A stretch of 64,000 nt of DNA from Paralvinella palmiformis (taxonomy: Eukaryota; Annelida; Polychaeta; Terebellida; Alvinellidae), in the NCBI GenBank assembly GCA_025642065.1, contig JAODUP010000012.1, positions 1,584,501 through 1,648,500 on the forward strand. The letters are read 5' to 3'. Position 1 is the stretch's first letter. Each line of letters starts with the position of its first letter. Positions 38,472 through 53,407 of the stretch are shown in pieces. The notes beneath the pieces were generated by a model, which saw nothing but the letters and a program-made list of their open reading frames with translations, did not search any database and had not been told where the DNA came from. Made by a program: the position numbers and the translations under genes.

Positions 38472-41400
38472 GTATGTTGGCTGTTTTGTAATATATCTGT
38501 ATATACTCATTTATTATTTACTGTGACTATTATGTTAGTAAAATGTTGTGCTGTTAGACACTGAATGTTCTGTATTGTAGTGTTAGTACAAGTAACTGTG
38601 AAGCACTGATTCATCTGATAAGGAAATCATTGTCAATTTAACAACAGTGAGGACAATCAAATTAGCAATTGGTTTGTTATACTGATTTTGAAGGTTTGTC
38701 TCCCTGTGTTAAGTCAGTAGATATCTATTCCAGCAAATGCCCAATGCATTGGTTCATGGCAGTACTGCAGTTGATGAAGAAATAGAAGCAGAAGAAGAAG
38801 ATCTTGGTCATGCTGAGACCTATGCAGAATACATGCCTCCAAAATGTATGTTGTTATTATGTACCTGATGTTATGTATATTTGGTTATTGACAGATTGAT
38901 TACAGATACAAAATATGCCACCATCAGAGTTTTGACATGTCGTGTCTATCCACTACACATCTTTTTGGTTTGCAGGAAACTGAATTGCCTAAATTGTGCT
39001 GATGTGTCATTAAACAAACATACATTCATCCATCCATCATTTTGGTTTGCCTTGAAGTTGACCATGTGATGTTATCTTAATATGTTGGAGTTTGAAATGT
39101 AGCAGCTGTGACTCATTCTTGTCTTTAACATTATGTCAGTAAAGGAAATGAGCATTTACTCGCCAACAATTTTTAAAGGGAATTGATTATATTAATTTAT
39201 CTGTCCCAGTCACTGAAAATTTGCTCATAAATTGACTAGTATTAAGAGGATGGTGTTTGTTTATGAAAGTTATTTTACCCATTTACTCCAATCAATTATA
39301 AAACGAAGTTAATTGTTTTCTTCATTTAATCTTTGCACATTAGTGAAAATTGGTCAGAAGCATCCAGATCCAGTTGTTGAAACCAGCTCACTCTCTAGTG
39401 TTGAACCTCCAAGCGTATTCTACAGGTTATCAATTCCCGAACATGTGATAGACAGTGGTGCAATATCAGCCCTACAATTAGAGGCTATAGTGTATGCATG
39501 TCAGAAACACGAAACATTCCTGCCCAGTGGAGAGAGAGCAGGCTTTCTAGTAGGTGATGGTGCTGGTGTTGGCAAAGGGCGTACTATTGCTGGTATGATC
39601 TATGAAAACTATCTACAGGGTAGAAAAAGAGCTCTCTGGTTAGTAAGTTTATGTTTTGAAATCTGACATAACAGCTGTAATTTGAGTTGTTACTGTAGTT
39701 AAAATAAATGTTGAATAAATTATTCTTGTTCTTTTTGTAAATACATCTATAAATTTCTATCATGTTTAACAGGTTGAGTGTTTCTAATGATCTCAAAGTA
39801 GATGCAGAAAGAGATTTGTATGACATTGGTGCAGGGAAAATTGAGGTTCATCCTCTAAATAAGGTACAAATTAAACAATGCTTCATGTTCTTATTAACAA
39901 TTTAACTGTAATTTCTTCTTTTTTTGACAGTATAAAGTAAACGGGCTTCTACTTACCTCTATTATATATTACTAAACATCATAAAAAAATTCACCAATTT
40001 TCTATAATAAATTTTTATCATTAGAATGTTTTCTAGTTTGTGGCGAGATAAGTTTTGAGTATTCGTAATGTATATTAGCTATGCCAATTCATCATCTTGT
40101 CTGGTTTATATTTCCATTTCAGTTCAAATATGCAAAGATATCTTCACATATTAACAACAGGGTAAAGAAAGGTGTCATATTTGCCACCTACTCTTCTCTG
40201 ATTGGTGAGAGTCAAGCTAAAGGGAAGTACAGAACACGCTTGAAACAACTACTTCATTGGGCAGGCAAAGATTTTGATGGCATTGTATCCTTTGTACAAA
40301 TGCTAGTGTTTTACAGTTAGTGCAAGATTTTAGCTTAGAGATATATAATTATTGTAATGGATATCGAGACAAAGAATATGTTCTACCCAATTTATTCAAC
40401 ACTTTGGTCACACTTACAATGATAGTTTAATTTTGTATCTTATCAGATATCATTATTTGATCCTTAACCATCTGTTCAGATAGTGTTTGATGAGTGTCAC
40501 AGAGCAAAGAATCTGTGTCCTGTTGGTAGCTCTAAGCCAACCAAAACTGGACTTACAGTTCTTGAACTGCAGAAGAAGCTGCCCAAAGCTAGGATTATTT
40601 ATGCTAGTGCAACAGGTTTGTGTAATTTTGTTAACTTATTTTAAAAATGAGGAAAACTCAATATGAAAATGGGTATATCTTGTATATAATGGTAATGGTG
40701 TCATAGACTGTATTGATAGAATTGGTTAATTTGATTTCTTTGTTGTCAGTTGTTGTTTTGGGCAACAACAAAACACTAAGTGAGAGAGAGGAGTGGTAGG
40801 TGTTTTTGTGGTCAACTCAAGAATAACATGATATTCCAGAATTTAATTTAATTGGACAACAAAGATAACTTCCCAGTTATATTTTAAATATACCATTCAT
40901 CCCACCCAAAAAATAGATTTTGCTGAAATTTTTCCAATCTACAAATATGCAGAAATCAACAGATATTGTAATGCTAATTATACTAAATAAGGAACACAAC
41001 TTGTTGTGTATATCAGCAGTTTTAAATCACTTCAACCCTCAATAAATTTGAAAACATAAACAATAACTGTTACTAGTCAGGATAAATTATAGTGTATATT
41101 TGGTGCTTATCGTATAAACATACCTAATACAAATATTGCATTTCAAAAGTACAAGAAATATATAGCACATAAGTGACATAACAGCTTATCAGTGCAGAGT
41201 GAACTTTTCCTTTAGTCTGATGAATATAACTATGTTAAAATATCAGTACCTAATAAGACTACTCAACACATTAAACTAACCTTATTTCTCTTTGAGGGAG
41301 CACTAGGTGCTGATCATATGCACTCATCAGTGCTGTGACTTTTATAAGAATACACATTCACAAAATGGGATTGGTTTGAAATGAAATGACCTTTTCATAT

Positions 41401-44400
41401 CATGTAAACAGTTTATTTAATGTGGATACAATAACATGTATATGAAGTATATGGACAATCTTTAGGAAATTTTATTTTTATTTCCAGGTGCTTCTGAGCC
41501 TAGAAACATGGCATATATGACCAGGCTTGGCATGTGGGGTCTCGGCACACCATTCCGAGAATTTACAGATTTTATTCAGGCAGTGGAAAAGAGGTGAGTG
41601 GAAGTTATTTATGGCTTATATGGTTTGCTGTTAAATGACCATGATATTTAAAACATAACAAAGTGAAAAATCTTCAAGCTTTATTGTAGATAAACTCTGT
41701 AGTGAGAGACCAACAGTGGGACCCCATGAAGTGTTCCTTTAACACAAGCACTCTTTTGGGGTAGATATTACTGTCTCAGGATTCAGTCTAGCTTCTTGTG
41801 CTATGTTCCCATAGCAGTTATGAAAGATGGTGCTTTGCATTAAAAATTGAAATTCTAGCAATGGTTGTATGTTTGGATATGATATAATTGTTTTTCCCCC
41901 TAGTCATGCCATGTAACTCAACTTATTGAATATAAGATAATATGCATATACATGTGTACACATAGTTGACTGACATTATAATACTATGAGCCTAGATTTA
42001 TATGCCCAGATACCTTTCCTGGCACCAACCTGACCTGTCAGGGAAGGACCCTTATCCTTAGGCCTGACCACAAGACAGTGGAAATATTTTTGACCTCTCT
42101 AAGGTCTCAGATGTTTAAGGTGACATAAAATTCAAAGGTGTGATGAAAGTCCAGTGGGAGAAATCCCAATCACGGAGGGGGGTGTAAACCCTGAAAGATG
42201 AAAATGAACAAAAGAAGTTCCAGGAGATATTGGTGTTGGAGGAGGGTGAGAAGTTTGATATGGTTAAGATATGGAAGACAGCAAAAAAAGGACTCTTTAA
42301 GATAGCTAGGAAGGGAGTATATAGACAAAGGGCCACTCAAGACATCAGTACACATGGTGGTGGAATGAAGATGTTGGGATAAGAATGAATGAGGAGAGCT
42401 TAAAGTTTAAGGCATGGTGCTTTTCAAAGGATACTACTGTGTAGCTAGATGTACTGGCAGGATAGGAGATAGCAAAGAAGGTTGCAAAGAAAGCAGTTGC
42501 TCAAGCACATTAATAGGAGAGAGCAATTTAGAGAGAAACTTAAAGGGATAGTCCACCTTCATTTCTAATTTTCAGGACTAATACAGCTATACTCACAAAT
42601 ATCATAAATAATGTCAAAATGTGTAAACGATCACCCACATATTTAATCCAGTTCAAAGTGCTGATTAATCGACTTTTAATGACCTGTGGGTGCCACCATT
42701 TTGAAGCTAGACAGAGACCAGAAGCTTCTGAATGCTGACATCACTTGAGCATATCCGGTTGACCTGAAGTCTGTAGAGCCTCTACAAAAGCATGTAAACA
42801 AGTGTGAGCAAAGAATTCTTCCAGAACATAATGCAATTATCTTGTTAAAATTACATCATGAATGACATACAACCATATCAGTTTGAGTCAGAAGGAACCT
42901 TACAAGAGGAAGATGATTCAAAATGGCTCAGATATTAATGTTCAAGAGAAACTATAAATCCACATCAGTCTAGAGAGGGCTCATGTGACATCAGAATATT
43001 TGAGTTTTCTCCTTCCCTCATTCGAATCTGGCTTCTGTTGCAGCCGTAATGGTGGCCCTCCAATAATTTGGATTATTTCCCTATATCTATGATATCAAGT
43101 ATAATTTGTGATTATTATTGTGGAATTTTTGGTTACTGTTCTAAGCATTACATATTTAAGAAATATTTTGTGAGGGTAGACTGTCCCTTTGATATGGAGG
43201 AATGGCAAAGATTTGTGTTTAGTTTAGCAAAACAGTTGACAGAGGAAAGACAGAACGTAGTTTGAGTGAACTGTTTGTGGGATGAAAGTGGAAACATAAT
43301 TGTAACGCCAGGGATGGTTAGGAAGAGATGGTAGGAGTATATGGAGCACCTGCTGAATGTTGAGAATGTATGAGATGGAATGGTAGAAGGTGGAATAGTG
43401 AAGGCCCAGGAGAAAGTATCACAGAGATGGAGAGAGCAATTGGAGAGATGAAAAGTGGGAAGGCAGGTGGACAGACATACGGGGGGAGGGAATAATTTAT
43501 GCAGCTTGTCAAGTCAGGGTGAAGAAGATGACTAAAATCTGGGACATGGTGATGGATGAGGGAAAGATACCAAGGGACTAGGAGCTAACTACTTTTATAC
43601 TGATATACAGGGGACAGGTGATGCGTTCGAGTGTGGCTCATTTTGGGTGATAGGTGATAGTAAAATAGCATTGGTAAAATTGTGTTATTATATGGAGATA
43701 ATATGCATTTTGATAATGTGGACTGATATAGTGCTCAGGACAAATTTCTGGCAATGTGCCTTATTTGGTGACACTAGATGGCTGATTTCATGGATATCTC
43801 TGTGAATGTGTCAGAAGTGATGGCACAGTCTGAGGATTATGCCAATTACTGATAGTGATGCATTCAAGTTTTAGCTATGCATATAATTGCTGTACATATC
43901 TACAATTGATTTTGATATATAATTTTATTTCATTATTCTTTCTAACTGATATAAATCAAGTGTGATAGCCTTGTGTATGTTCACTAACCATGTGTTAATT
44001 TAATTGGCTGCTTGTCATCCAACTGCTGACCAATCAGGATCATTTGGAGTTGTAGTTAAAACGACTGTGTCAGAAAGAAGCCATGTACGATTGCTCGCTG
44101 TGTGTTAATATGAAATGCCTGTTTATATGACTTATAATAGCGGCAACATCTGAAGCAGTGTTTCAACATATTTTCCTTTCATGGTCATAGAACCAATAAA
44201 CTGACAAATCATCATGTGTATGAATAAGACAGCAGTCCATTAATGGGTAAATCAGTTATATTGTTATCTTTTACCTTACACACCAAACTAAATCTCTAAT
44301 ATGATATAAAATGGTAAATAATCAAACACATTGTGTAATCGTGAAAGTAATTGCTGATTACGATTACATTTGCAATGTAATCGATTATGATTACATTGCA

Positions 44401-47400
44401 TCTGGAAATGGTGATTATGATTACAGGCTTGACACCTGTGTGGGACATGGAGACTAAACTAGTAGTATTTATTTCAAAATTTGGAGGTGTCTTTAGGGTG
44501 TAGAATTTAGTTAAAATAGATTATGTCCACTAAACTACATAAACGATAAGGTATAGTTAATTGAATGGTGGCTAATTGAAACATGACTTTGATTAAAGCT
44601 TCTTGGTTTGTGTTTCACAGGGGAGTTGGTGCTATGGAGCTTGTTGCTATGGACATGAAATTGCGAGGCATATATATTGCAAGGCAACTCAGTTTCAAAG
44701 GTGTCAGCTTCAACATCAAGGAAATCGAAATTTCCAAGGAATTTGTACACATCTATGATGCTGCTGTAAAACTGGTAAGTTCTTGTACTGGTGCATCATG
44801 GTCAGTTATTTGTTCACTTGTAGTTGAATTATTATTGACCTGATGAGAGCCAGATACCAGACCAGTTTAGTTGACTTTATCACATTTTCTCACAGTTCTG
44901 TTCAGGGTTGGTTGTTTGGTATTTTGATGACAAATCCCAGAAGTTTGGCCTCTTTTAAATTGGTTCGCATCAGAAAATTGTAAATTGCACTTTTAACTAA
45001 TTCACTGACTGGGACTGTGATGTGTTTATATTCATCTTCAAATTTCTATTTATTTATCTGCCAGAACTAATTACTTGATTGTCCTGAAATTATAATTATT
45101 ATGCCCTGAAATATTAAGGTGTAACCAGGAATAAATTGTTATATCGAATGAAAACATCCACAGCCAAGGCATCAGGCCACCAAAAAGATTTGGTAAAAAG
45201 CTAATGTAAATACCTTCATAGTCAAATAACATAAACTTTCTAGGCTTTGCAAGTTCCTAAGCACAGCTAATTTGATGATCACTAAGATTTTAGTTTTTAA
45301 ACCTTTTCCTGAAAATTAGTTTTTATTTTAAAAACCAAGAAGTTTAAAATGTATTAATATATGCTTGCTTAAAAAGTGTATACTGCAGGTTCCAGTTGAG
45401 ATGATGAAATTTGTGACATTTAAATTTATTTGGGTTTAGTCTGGCTTTTTTGTTCTCATTTTTATCCTGCCTTTCTTCATAAATTGGAATCTGACAGTCC
45501 TAGTTCCTAGTGTAATACAAGACAGTATGTTAACAATGGATAGCCAGTAATGCAGATAGTATTTTTACAGTTTTCTTCCAAAGATAAAAAAAACAACATA
45601 ATTCCAGGGTGTTACAAAATAAGGCATCTGATTGGAAAGGATCTGATAGCAAAAGCAAGCTTCCTCAGAAACATCTTATGTCTTATGATATATTTTGGTA
45701 TGTTGGGATGGCATCTGTCTTGATTGTTTGGCTCCCAGCATGTTCTACATGAATTCCATTAAATAAAAGGATATGGGTGTAAGTCAGAAAGTTTAACAAG
45801 TTCTTGTACCTTCAAAAGAGTCACAAAATTATTTTTCAGATTATACAATTGTTTTCCACATTTGTTAACTTTCCCTGGTAGTGTCAGATGACCTATATAT
45901 ACGATATTTTAATAGAGATTTTAATTAATAGTGTGCTGTCCACAGCAGAATCTTTATCACCCATGCTAGGATTGGATTGTTTTGTTCTAGTAAGGCTAAG
46001 TCTGGATCAGCTGCTTCATTTAATCTATTTTTTCTTACTACACATTATTTACTATACGCACTAAATTGTCTGTAATCATAAACTTTGTGAAACTATGGAA
46101 AATACAAATGACTAGTGAAAGGTTGTTGCTGATTCATTCATGTGATCATTTGTATCAGTTACAAAGAAGCATGTTACACAAAAGAAGCAAGCACATGATC
46201 ATGATGCCAATATGGTATTATGCTTATGCTTGACGAAAGATAAATAACTATGCATCATTCTTTGCTTGTCTACTCATCTGGTGTCCTCTATTACCTTTAT
46301 TTCAGTGGGTAGAAGCAAGAGAGAAGTTCCAGAAGGCAGCAGAATTAATAAGTGCTGAGCACAGAATGAGAAAAACAATGTGGGGACAGTTCTGGTCTGC
46401 ACATCAACGATTCTTCAAATACCTTTGTATTTCAGCCAAGGTGAAGCACTGTGTCAAATTAGCCCGGGATGCTGTAAAAAATGGAAAGGTAAGTAGTGTG
46501 TGTGTGTGTGTGTGTGAGAGAGAGCATAAATGGTAGCCTATTGCATTTTGTAATTTAGATATTATGCTTTTATATTTAACTGTGTGTTGGTAATATATTT
46601 TGTATCTTTACACATACCATAGGAACCAGTCATTAAGGCTACCCGCCCATTAATTTGAGGTCGTATTTTAGGCCTAAAATATCACGATTTACAGTAGTAC
46701 CATCCATTAAGCTGACCTAATAATCTTAATTTTTCCCTGCAGTATTTTTAGATGATATCAAACATTTTGAACACATGAAATAGCAAAGAAACATCATTAA
46801 ACATCACACGTGTGAACCAGAAAGTGAACCATGGGAACAGTGAAAAGTAATTAAAAGACAAAATTGCATTGTGAAACGATGATAAAATTACTGAAATAAA
46901 TATTTTTATTTAAACTGAACTTTTTTGTTTTCAATAATCCTATATTATTACCCCAACAGTAAACATGGTCTTCTATGAAAACAAGATGTAGATCTATGCC
47001 ACCAAATGAATGAGATACAATGTTCTTGGGTAGGGGATGTCTTGGGTAGGAGTTGTCTTGTTAGCTGTTACTGATGCTGCCTTTAAATTAAAAGTCGTGA
47101 AATGGGCTACTGAATCCAACAACATTTATCTATAATTTCAAAATCAGATTAATCTACATATAACTATTGATTTTTTCATTAGAAAGCCATGAATCATTAT
47201 CATCAACTTATTTCACTTCCATTTTCACTCAATGACTGCAATAGTGAAAACATGTATTTACCTAATTCTTTCACCATCCTCGAAGATTACATATTTTTGG
47301 AAAATAAAATCTTTCTGCAAAATTGCACAAACATTAACAGCCATGTTTGATTGGTGATATTTATCTGCCAGAAATAGTGCATGTTTTTTGGATGAAGGTA

Positions 47401-50400
47401 GCAAATATATGGACACAAATTAACATCCATGAATCAATAAATCTACTTGTGGGTAATTTGCAGCTGTTGGCTATGTTTTTTATGTGTGAATTACAAACTG
47501 TGAAAAGGAATTCAAATTATTTTGAAAAATTTGATCAGTCAGCAGTGGATTTCATGCCATCATGGATAGCACAAATTGGGGCACAAAGACTGACCATGTT
47601 AAAGCTGATTTCATGTTATACTTGGGTACATTATAATGGAGCCACACTGTAGATGGTTCAGACCATCTAAATGACATCTGGATTGTGGTCAGCTATTATT
47701 GTTAAAGTACTAGTTTAATTAGTGATTGATTAGTAGTGTGCTGTACATGGCATACCAAATAAAGTAGACTCAGGGAATTTTAGTAAGCTGTTTTCACAAT
47801 TATTTGATGACCTGAACTGTAGGCAACTAGCAACATTATGATACAATTAACCATTCTTAGATAATTTATTCTTTTGAAATATTGTTAGATATTACTGTAC
47901 AAATCTGAATTTTTTTGTATCTTACTTGAGTGGCAGGCAACTCTGGCTATTAACAGCAAAAGTCTGACAGCTAGCAGATCACTTTAAATTGATTTAATGC
48001 AGGTTGGTCTCCTTTGGTGTTGGAAGGGGGAGTCATAGAATGGTGTGAATAGCTTGACAATGCTGTATATGATACATGTCACTGACTTTTCACACTGAAT
48101 TGGGCAGTCACCATATACTCCAGTGTAGGCAGTGTCTCTCCCACTCGTATAGCCAATGATGATGAATATGAGGAAGCATTCATCAAGTAGACTATTGTTC
48201 CGGTCCAGGAGAGCCTCAAGACTGAATGAAAAACAGCAAGAATCAGAACCTATTATTTGGGATTCAGAATGCCACTAGATAATGCAGTGACTGTTCAGTT
48301 TCTGGGTACATCATAATTATAGACAAATACTCAGAATATAAACAGTTCAGTTACTGACAGAGAAGATAATAATTTTGAATATCTAGTGCAGATTTTAGGT
48401 TTGGAATGATTCCATTGTATCATCCTGCATGACATAAAAGTTTAGCTAAAAGGAGTCCAAACTGTAAGGCCTTTTTGTATCAGTTTAATATTCGACTCAG
48501 ATATTTATTCACTCGCTCACTATATTTGATGTCACTGGAGAAAATTTAAAAAAATACTTGTTATTATTTGTATGTTGCTTAATGTTTTATGTGAGTGTTA
48601 AAAATAGATTATATAGTTCTGGGAAAATGGTATTTCATTTATTTTAATCAACTTTCCATATGAAAACCTTCTACAGTAACCTTTGCATGGTGATCTGGTA
48701 CAGAAGTTGACTTATTATAGGAGAATGACTGTTTATAGTTTATTTTCAAACTATTAACAACATATCAGAGTTTTCAATACTACATTATCAGTTAGACGCA
48801 GGTCTACTTCATGAAACTAGCATGATGTTATTAATGGCTTTAATGTTTTGTCTCGTTTGGTTACTATAATTCTGTTCTTTTTATTTATATTATAGTGTGT
48901 TGTGATTGGTCTTCAGTCTACTGGAGAAGCCAGAACTTTAGAGCAGTTAGAAGAATGTGGTGGTGAACTGAATGATTTTGTTTCCACTGCAAAGTTTGTA
49001 CCTGACAGCATTTTGTGGTTATAATAGTGGTCAAATTAATAGATTGTGCCTGATTTTGTTTTGAGTAAATTAGTCACATTTGTAACTTTATATAACTTAT
49101 CCGTTTTAGGGGAGTGCTGCAGACATTAGTAGAAAAGCACTTTCCTGCTCCAGATCGCAAAAAGACCATGGATCTTTTTGGATGGAATAGTTCAGTTTTT
49201 TGTGACAGTCCAGTTCCATCTCCAAAAGCTACAAAGAGAAAGAAAGGCCAGGGTAAGTACAGCATAGTACCTTGCATTCTATCCACTTTTACATTCAATC
49301 ATTGTATATTTCCAGAAAGACTATTATTTGCTGTCAATCCCAAGAGTTGCATGTAACTTTTGGATCCAACACTGAGATTGCCTTATTTTCAGAATCAGTA
49401 CAATGTACATATAACAGACTAAAAGGGAAGGTATATTTGGCATAATTTAGGGGAAAATATAATCATATTTTTTTAAAGCTTAATGAAAATATGAACAATA
49501 AAAAATTTATTAGATGTGTTTACTCTGTTGTCTTTCGAAGCCAAACTTAATCGTGATAACTGCCGTGATTATTTAATCCGATGCTCTAATTAGTGTCATG
49601 ATCACAAAGAATTACCATAGAAGTCACATCAAAGGAAAATGATTACAGCAAACACTCCATTAATTACTTCCAAGGCTGGCACATGGGAACTACTAATAAA
49701 CTACTTCAAACAGCATTACAGAAAGAAATGCACAGCAGCAGGCAACCTGAAATGGCCATCGTTACCTAGCTGTCATCACACAGTGGGTGAAGACAGCTTG
49801 GTGTTCTAGTGACCCTGCCATCATTACCAAATCATTCAAGAAGTGCTCTATCAGCAATGATTTAGATGGCACAGAAGATGATGAATTGTGGGCTGAACAG
49901 TATGACAAATCCAACACTCACTCCAACAAAGAAGGCGATTAGATGTATGATGATACAAGAACAGATACAACAGATGTTCAGTGAAGAGAGTGACGATAAC
50001 GAATTTTTGGGTTTTGAATAAATATTGCTGATAATTTGCTGATTTAACTCCAGTGGGCTTATTGGTCCTAGAAACAGATGAGTCTTATATGTGGGTGTGA
50101 CTTATATGCGAGTATATACAGTAGTTGTAGGGAGCACAGAAGGTAATCTTTAAGTAAAATCTATTCAAATATGAACATTAACTTCACATATTCAAAATAG
50201 AGGTTATTTAGTTGGTTGAGATGTACACATACAGTTTCCATACTGTACATTTATTTATGAAATAATGGGTCTTTTCGTGTATGTGTGTTTGTGTTTTGTA
50301 ATATCAGTTCATAAAATAAAAGTCATCTAAGCCTGTTTTAAATTGAATTGCTTATTTATTGTGAACTGTTAGTACACCAAGCATGAATGGGCATTTCATT

Positions 50401-53366
50401 GGTTCTTGAGGTATATGTCACATGGTAAACAAGTCAGAATTTGAAGGCCGAGAGTGTTTAGTCCTGTTCTTGTGTCGTTTGGTCCAGTGATTGACCAGTT
50501 CCTTCATTACAACTATATTTGCTCATCGGTTAGAGTGATAGTTTTGTAACGTCCATAATAGCAGTTTTTACATTTAAATCTGGAAATGCCACCTGTCCAT
50601 TTTGCTATTACTTCATCAGTATTTCGTTCATCTGTAGGTAACCATGACAAGAAAAGAGCCAAAACTGAGTGGTCAGATGACTCATCATCATCGTCATCAA
50701 ATGATGATGAGAATAAAGATAGTAATGATAGGGATGCCAAGTCTGATAAATCTGTGAAGTCTGTATCAGATGAAAGTGGCTTAAGCCTTTCAGAAAGTAG
50801 CAGTGAAGAATCAGACGATGAAAGTGATAATTTTAACCCATTTGGAGACAGTTCAGACAGTGATAATGGTAAGTTAGATTGAGCTTTAGAACAATCTCTG
50901 CTTGATTTACATTGTGCTTATATTCCACTGCTTAAAAATAAAGTTCTTTATAACTGTCCTGGGCGACGCATTACATTAGATGTTAATTTTTACCATACCA
51001 GATCCGTGGTTAAAGAAAGCTAAGAAAAACAAAGAGAAGAAAAAGAAGAAAGCAGGAAAAGAGAAGAAGAAGGAGGAGGAGAAAAGCAAGAAGAAGAAGA
51101 AGAAGAAGAAAAAGGAGGACAAAGGAGATAAGGAAAAAAAGAAACCTGAATCAGACAGCGATGATGAGTTTGATGACATCGATTCTCAACTTGATAAGAT
51201 GTTGGTATCTGCTGGGCTGAAGAAGGCATCAGCTCTTAGTTCAGGTAGAAGAGTTTGAAGTTGAAACTACTGACTGTGATAAGAAATGTTTCATTTGTAT
51301 TTTCTGTATTTAGACCTCCGGTGTGTAATTCAACCTTATTCAATGCAATATCCGTGTTAAATGTAGTATTGTTTTGTTTCTTGAAGTTGCCAATCAGGTA
51401 ATACCTGCAAAGGATTCTGTACAACAGGCTATCGACATGAAGCGTGGCTTGCTCAATAATATAGAGAAGTTGGGTGATGTACTGCCACCTAATACACTTG
51501 ATGAACTTATTGATCAGCTTGGTGGGCCTGACTATGTTGCTGAGGTGTGTGATGTTTGAAACATTTCATTTGATCACTTATAGGTTATCGGCTCAATTTG
51601 GATTCTCAGTATATTCATTATAATATCTCAGAACTGTGCTTTTTAAGCTTAAAACCACCAATTTGGTTTCTCTTCAGATGACAGGACGTAAGGGTCGAGT
51701 GGTCAGCACTGATGATGGAAATGTGCAATATGAATCTCGTAGTGAATCTGATACACCGCTGGAACTACTAAATCTTGCAGAAAAACAGAGATTTATGAAT
51801 GGGGAAAAGGTAAACAGGATTAAATTGTCCATAGCTGTCTGTGGGTGCATTCTGAATTATGTTTACATTGTTTAATTTGTATTCTATATGTATTGGTTCA
51901 CTTTTGTTATGCCATGTTTTCTTAAATATGTGTTTGGGCTAATCCTCCAAAGATAGAAATATAGAGAGATATATTGATGAAAATACATCTGTTTTTCAGC
52001 AGATGTACAGATATATGGTTACCTACTTAATTGTCTATGGATGTGCATGTGTACACACACACCTATACACGGATGCATATATGCTGAGTCTTAGACATTA
52101 AACTTTTTGGAGACACTTGCCTAATAGGGCAGGTGGAATATTTTTTTTGATTTCCCTCCCAAAATAATCACTGGCCTGGATTTCATGCATACATCAGATA
52201 CAAAACCCTGGAATTCAAGCCTTGGTCAGAATCAGAAATACTCGCAAAGCTCTCTATCCAAGAATTGATAAGCTCATGGATTTTTTTTCTCGTCTTCATA
52301 TTTTAACTTTTCTGTATCATTAGCAATTTTGATCCCAAATATAGCAATGCCAAACACACAAAACTGATAAGTTGTGTGACACAGCAATGGTCCTAGTTTC
52401 CAAAAATGAAACATAAAGGATTACAGAATTGCCACCTAAAAAAAAGTTTGAGCATTTTCTTTCCAGTTTTGTATTACGATGATGACAAACATGTCTCTTT
52501 GTAAATTGTGGTTGATTGGTATAATTTTATGTGAAAAAAAGAACCCACCCACCCAGTAGAAGACAACTAAAATACCACTTGTCCCATGATGGCTTTCACC
52601 TGCCCCAGCCAATTGGACAGTTCTTTATATCTATGTCTGACACACATACATCCACACACATATATTAATGTACTGACCTAAATATGTATTATTTTCAGTT
52701 TGTTGCAATTATATCCGAAGCTGCTAGTTCAGGTATATCACTGCAAGCTGATCGCCGTGTTCTTAATCAACGACGACGTGTTCATATAACATTAGAGTTA
52801 CCATGGAGTGCAGATAGGGCTATACAACAGTTTGGTTAGTGTACCATTATTCCCTATTAATCACTTATTTACAACAGTTTATATTGAAATTGTCAGAAAT
52901 TCTAAGCATTGTCAACGTGCATAAATATGTATGTTATGTAAACTTCAGGAAGAACTCATCGTTCAAATCAAGTCAGTGCTCCAGAGTACTTGTTCCTTAT
53001 TTCACAACTAGCTGGAGAACAGCGATTCGCATCTACTGTTGCTAAACGTCTAGAAAGTTTGGTAAGTGTTATGGTTAACTGGTTAATGTATTCATTTGAT
53101 ATAATTTTCAAATAGAAGCAAAATTAATATGATGGTTTTTGTAAGTCATAGATTATGTATGCAGTTAATATATGGCTAATTAAGTGCCTGGGTTTATTTA
53201 TTTTAATACGTTATTGAAGGCCAGCCCATATTTAATAAACTATATATCGAAAGGGTAATTTGTTTGTTTTGTCTTTCAGGGAGCTCTGACTCATGGAGAT
53301 AGGAGAGCCACTGAAACTAGAGACCTCAGTAGGTTCAATATTGACAACAAGGTAAATAAATGAAAA

Positions 53367-53407
<41 letters not shown>

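Noticed and set aside
47347..47652. 101-codon open frame in SBNO intron 12
   Set aside because: No recognisable motif, no splice or phase connection, AT-rich composition like the intron; possibly transposon debris but not supportable.
50976..51179. Poly-Ser/Phe frame on the - strand
   Set aside because: Antisense of the Lys/Glu-rich AAG repeats in SBNO exon 16.
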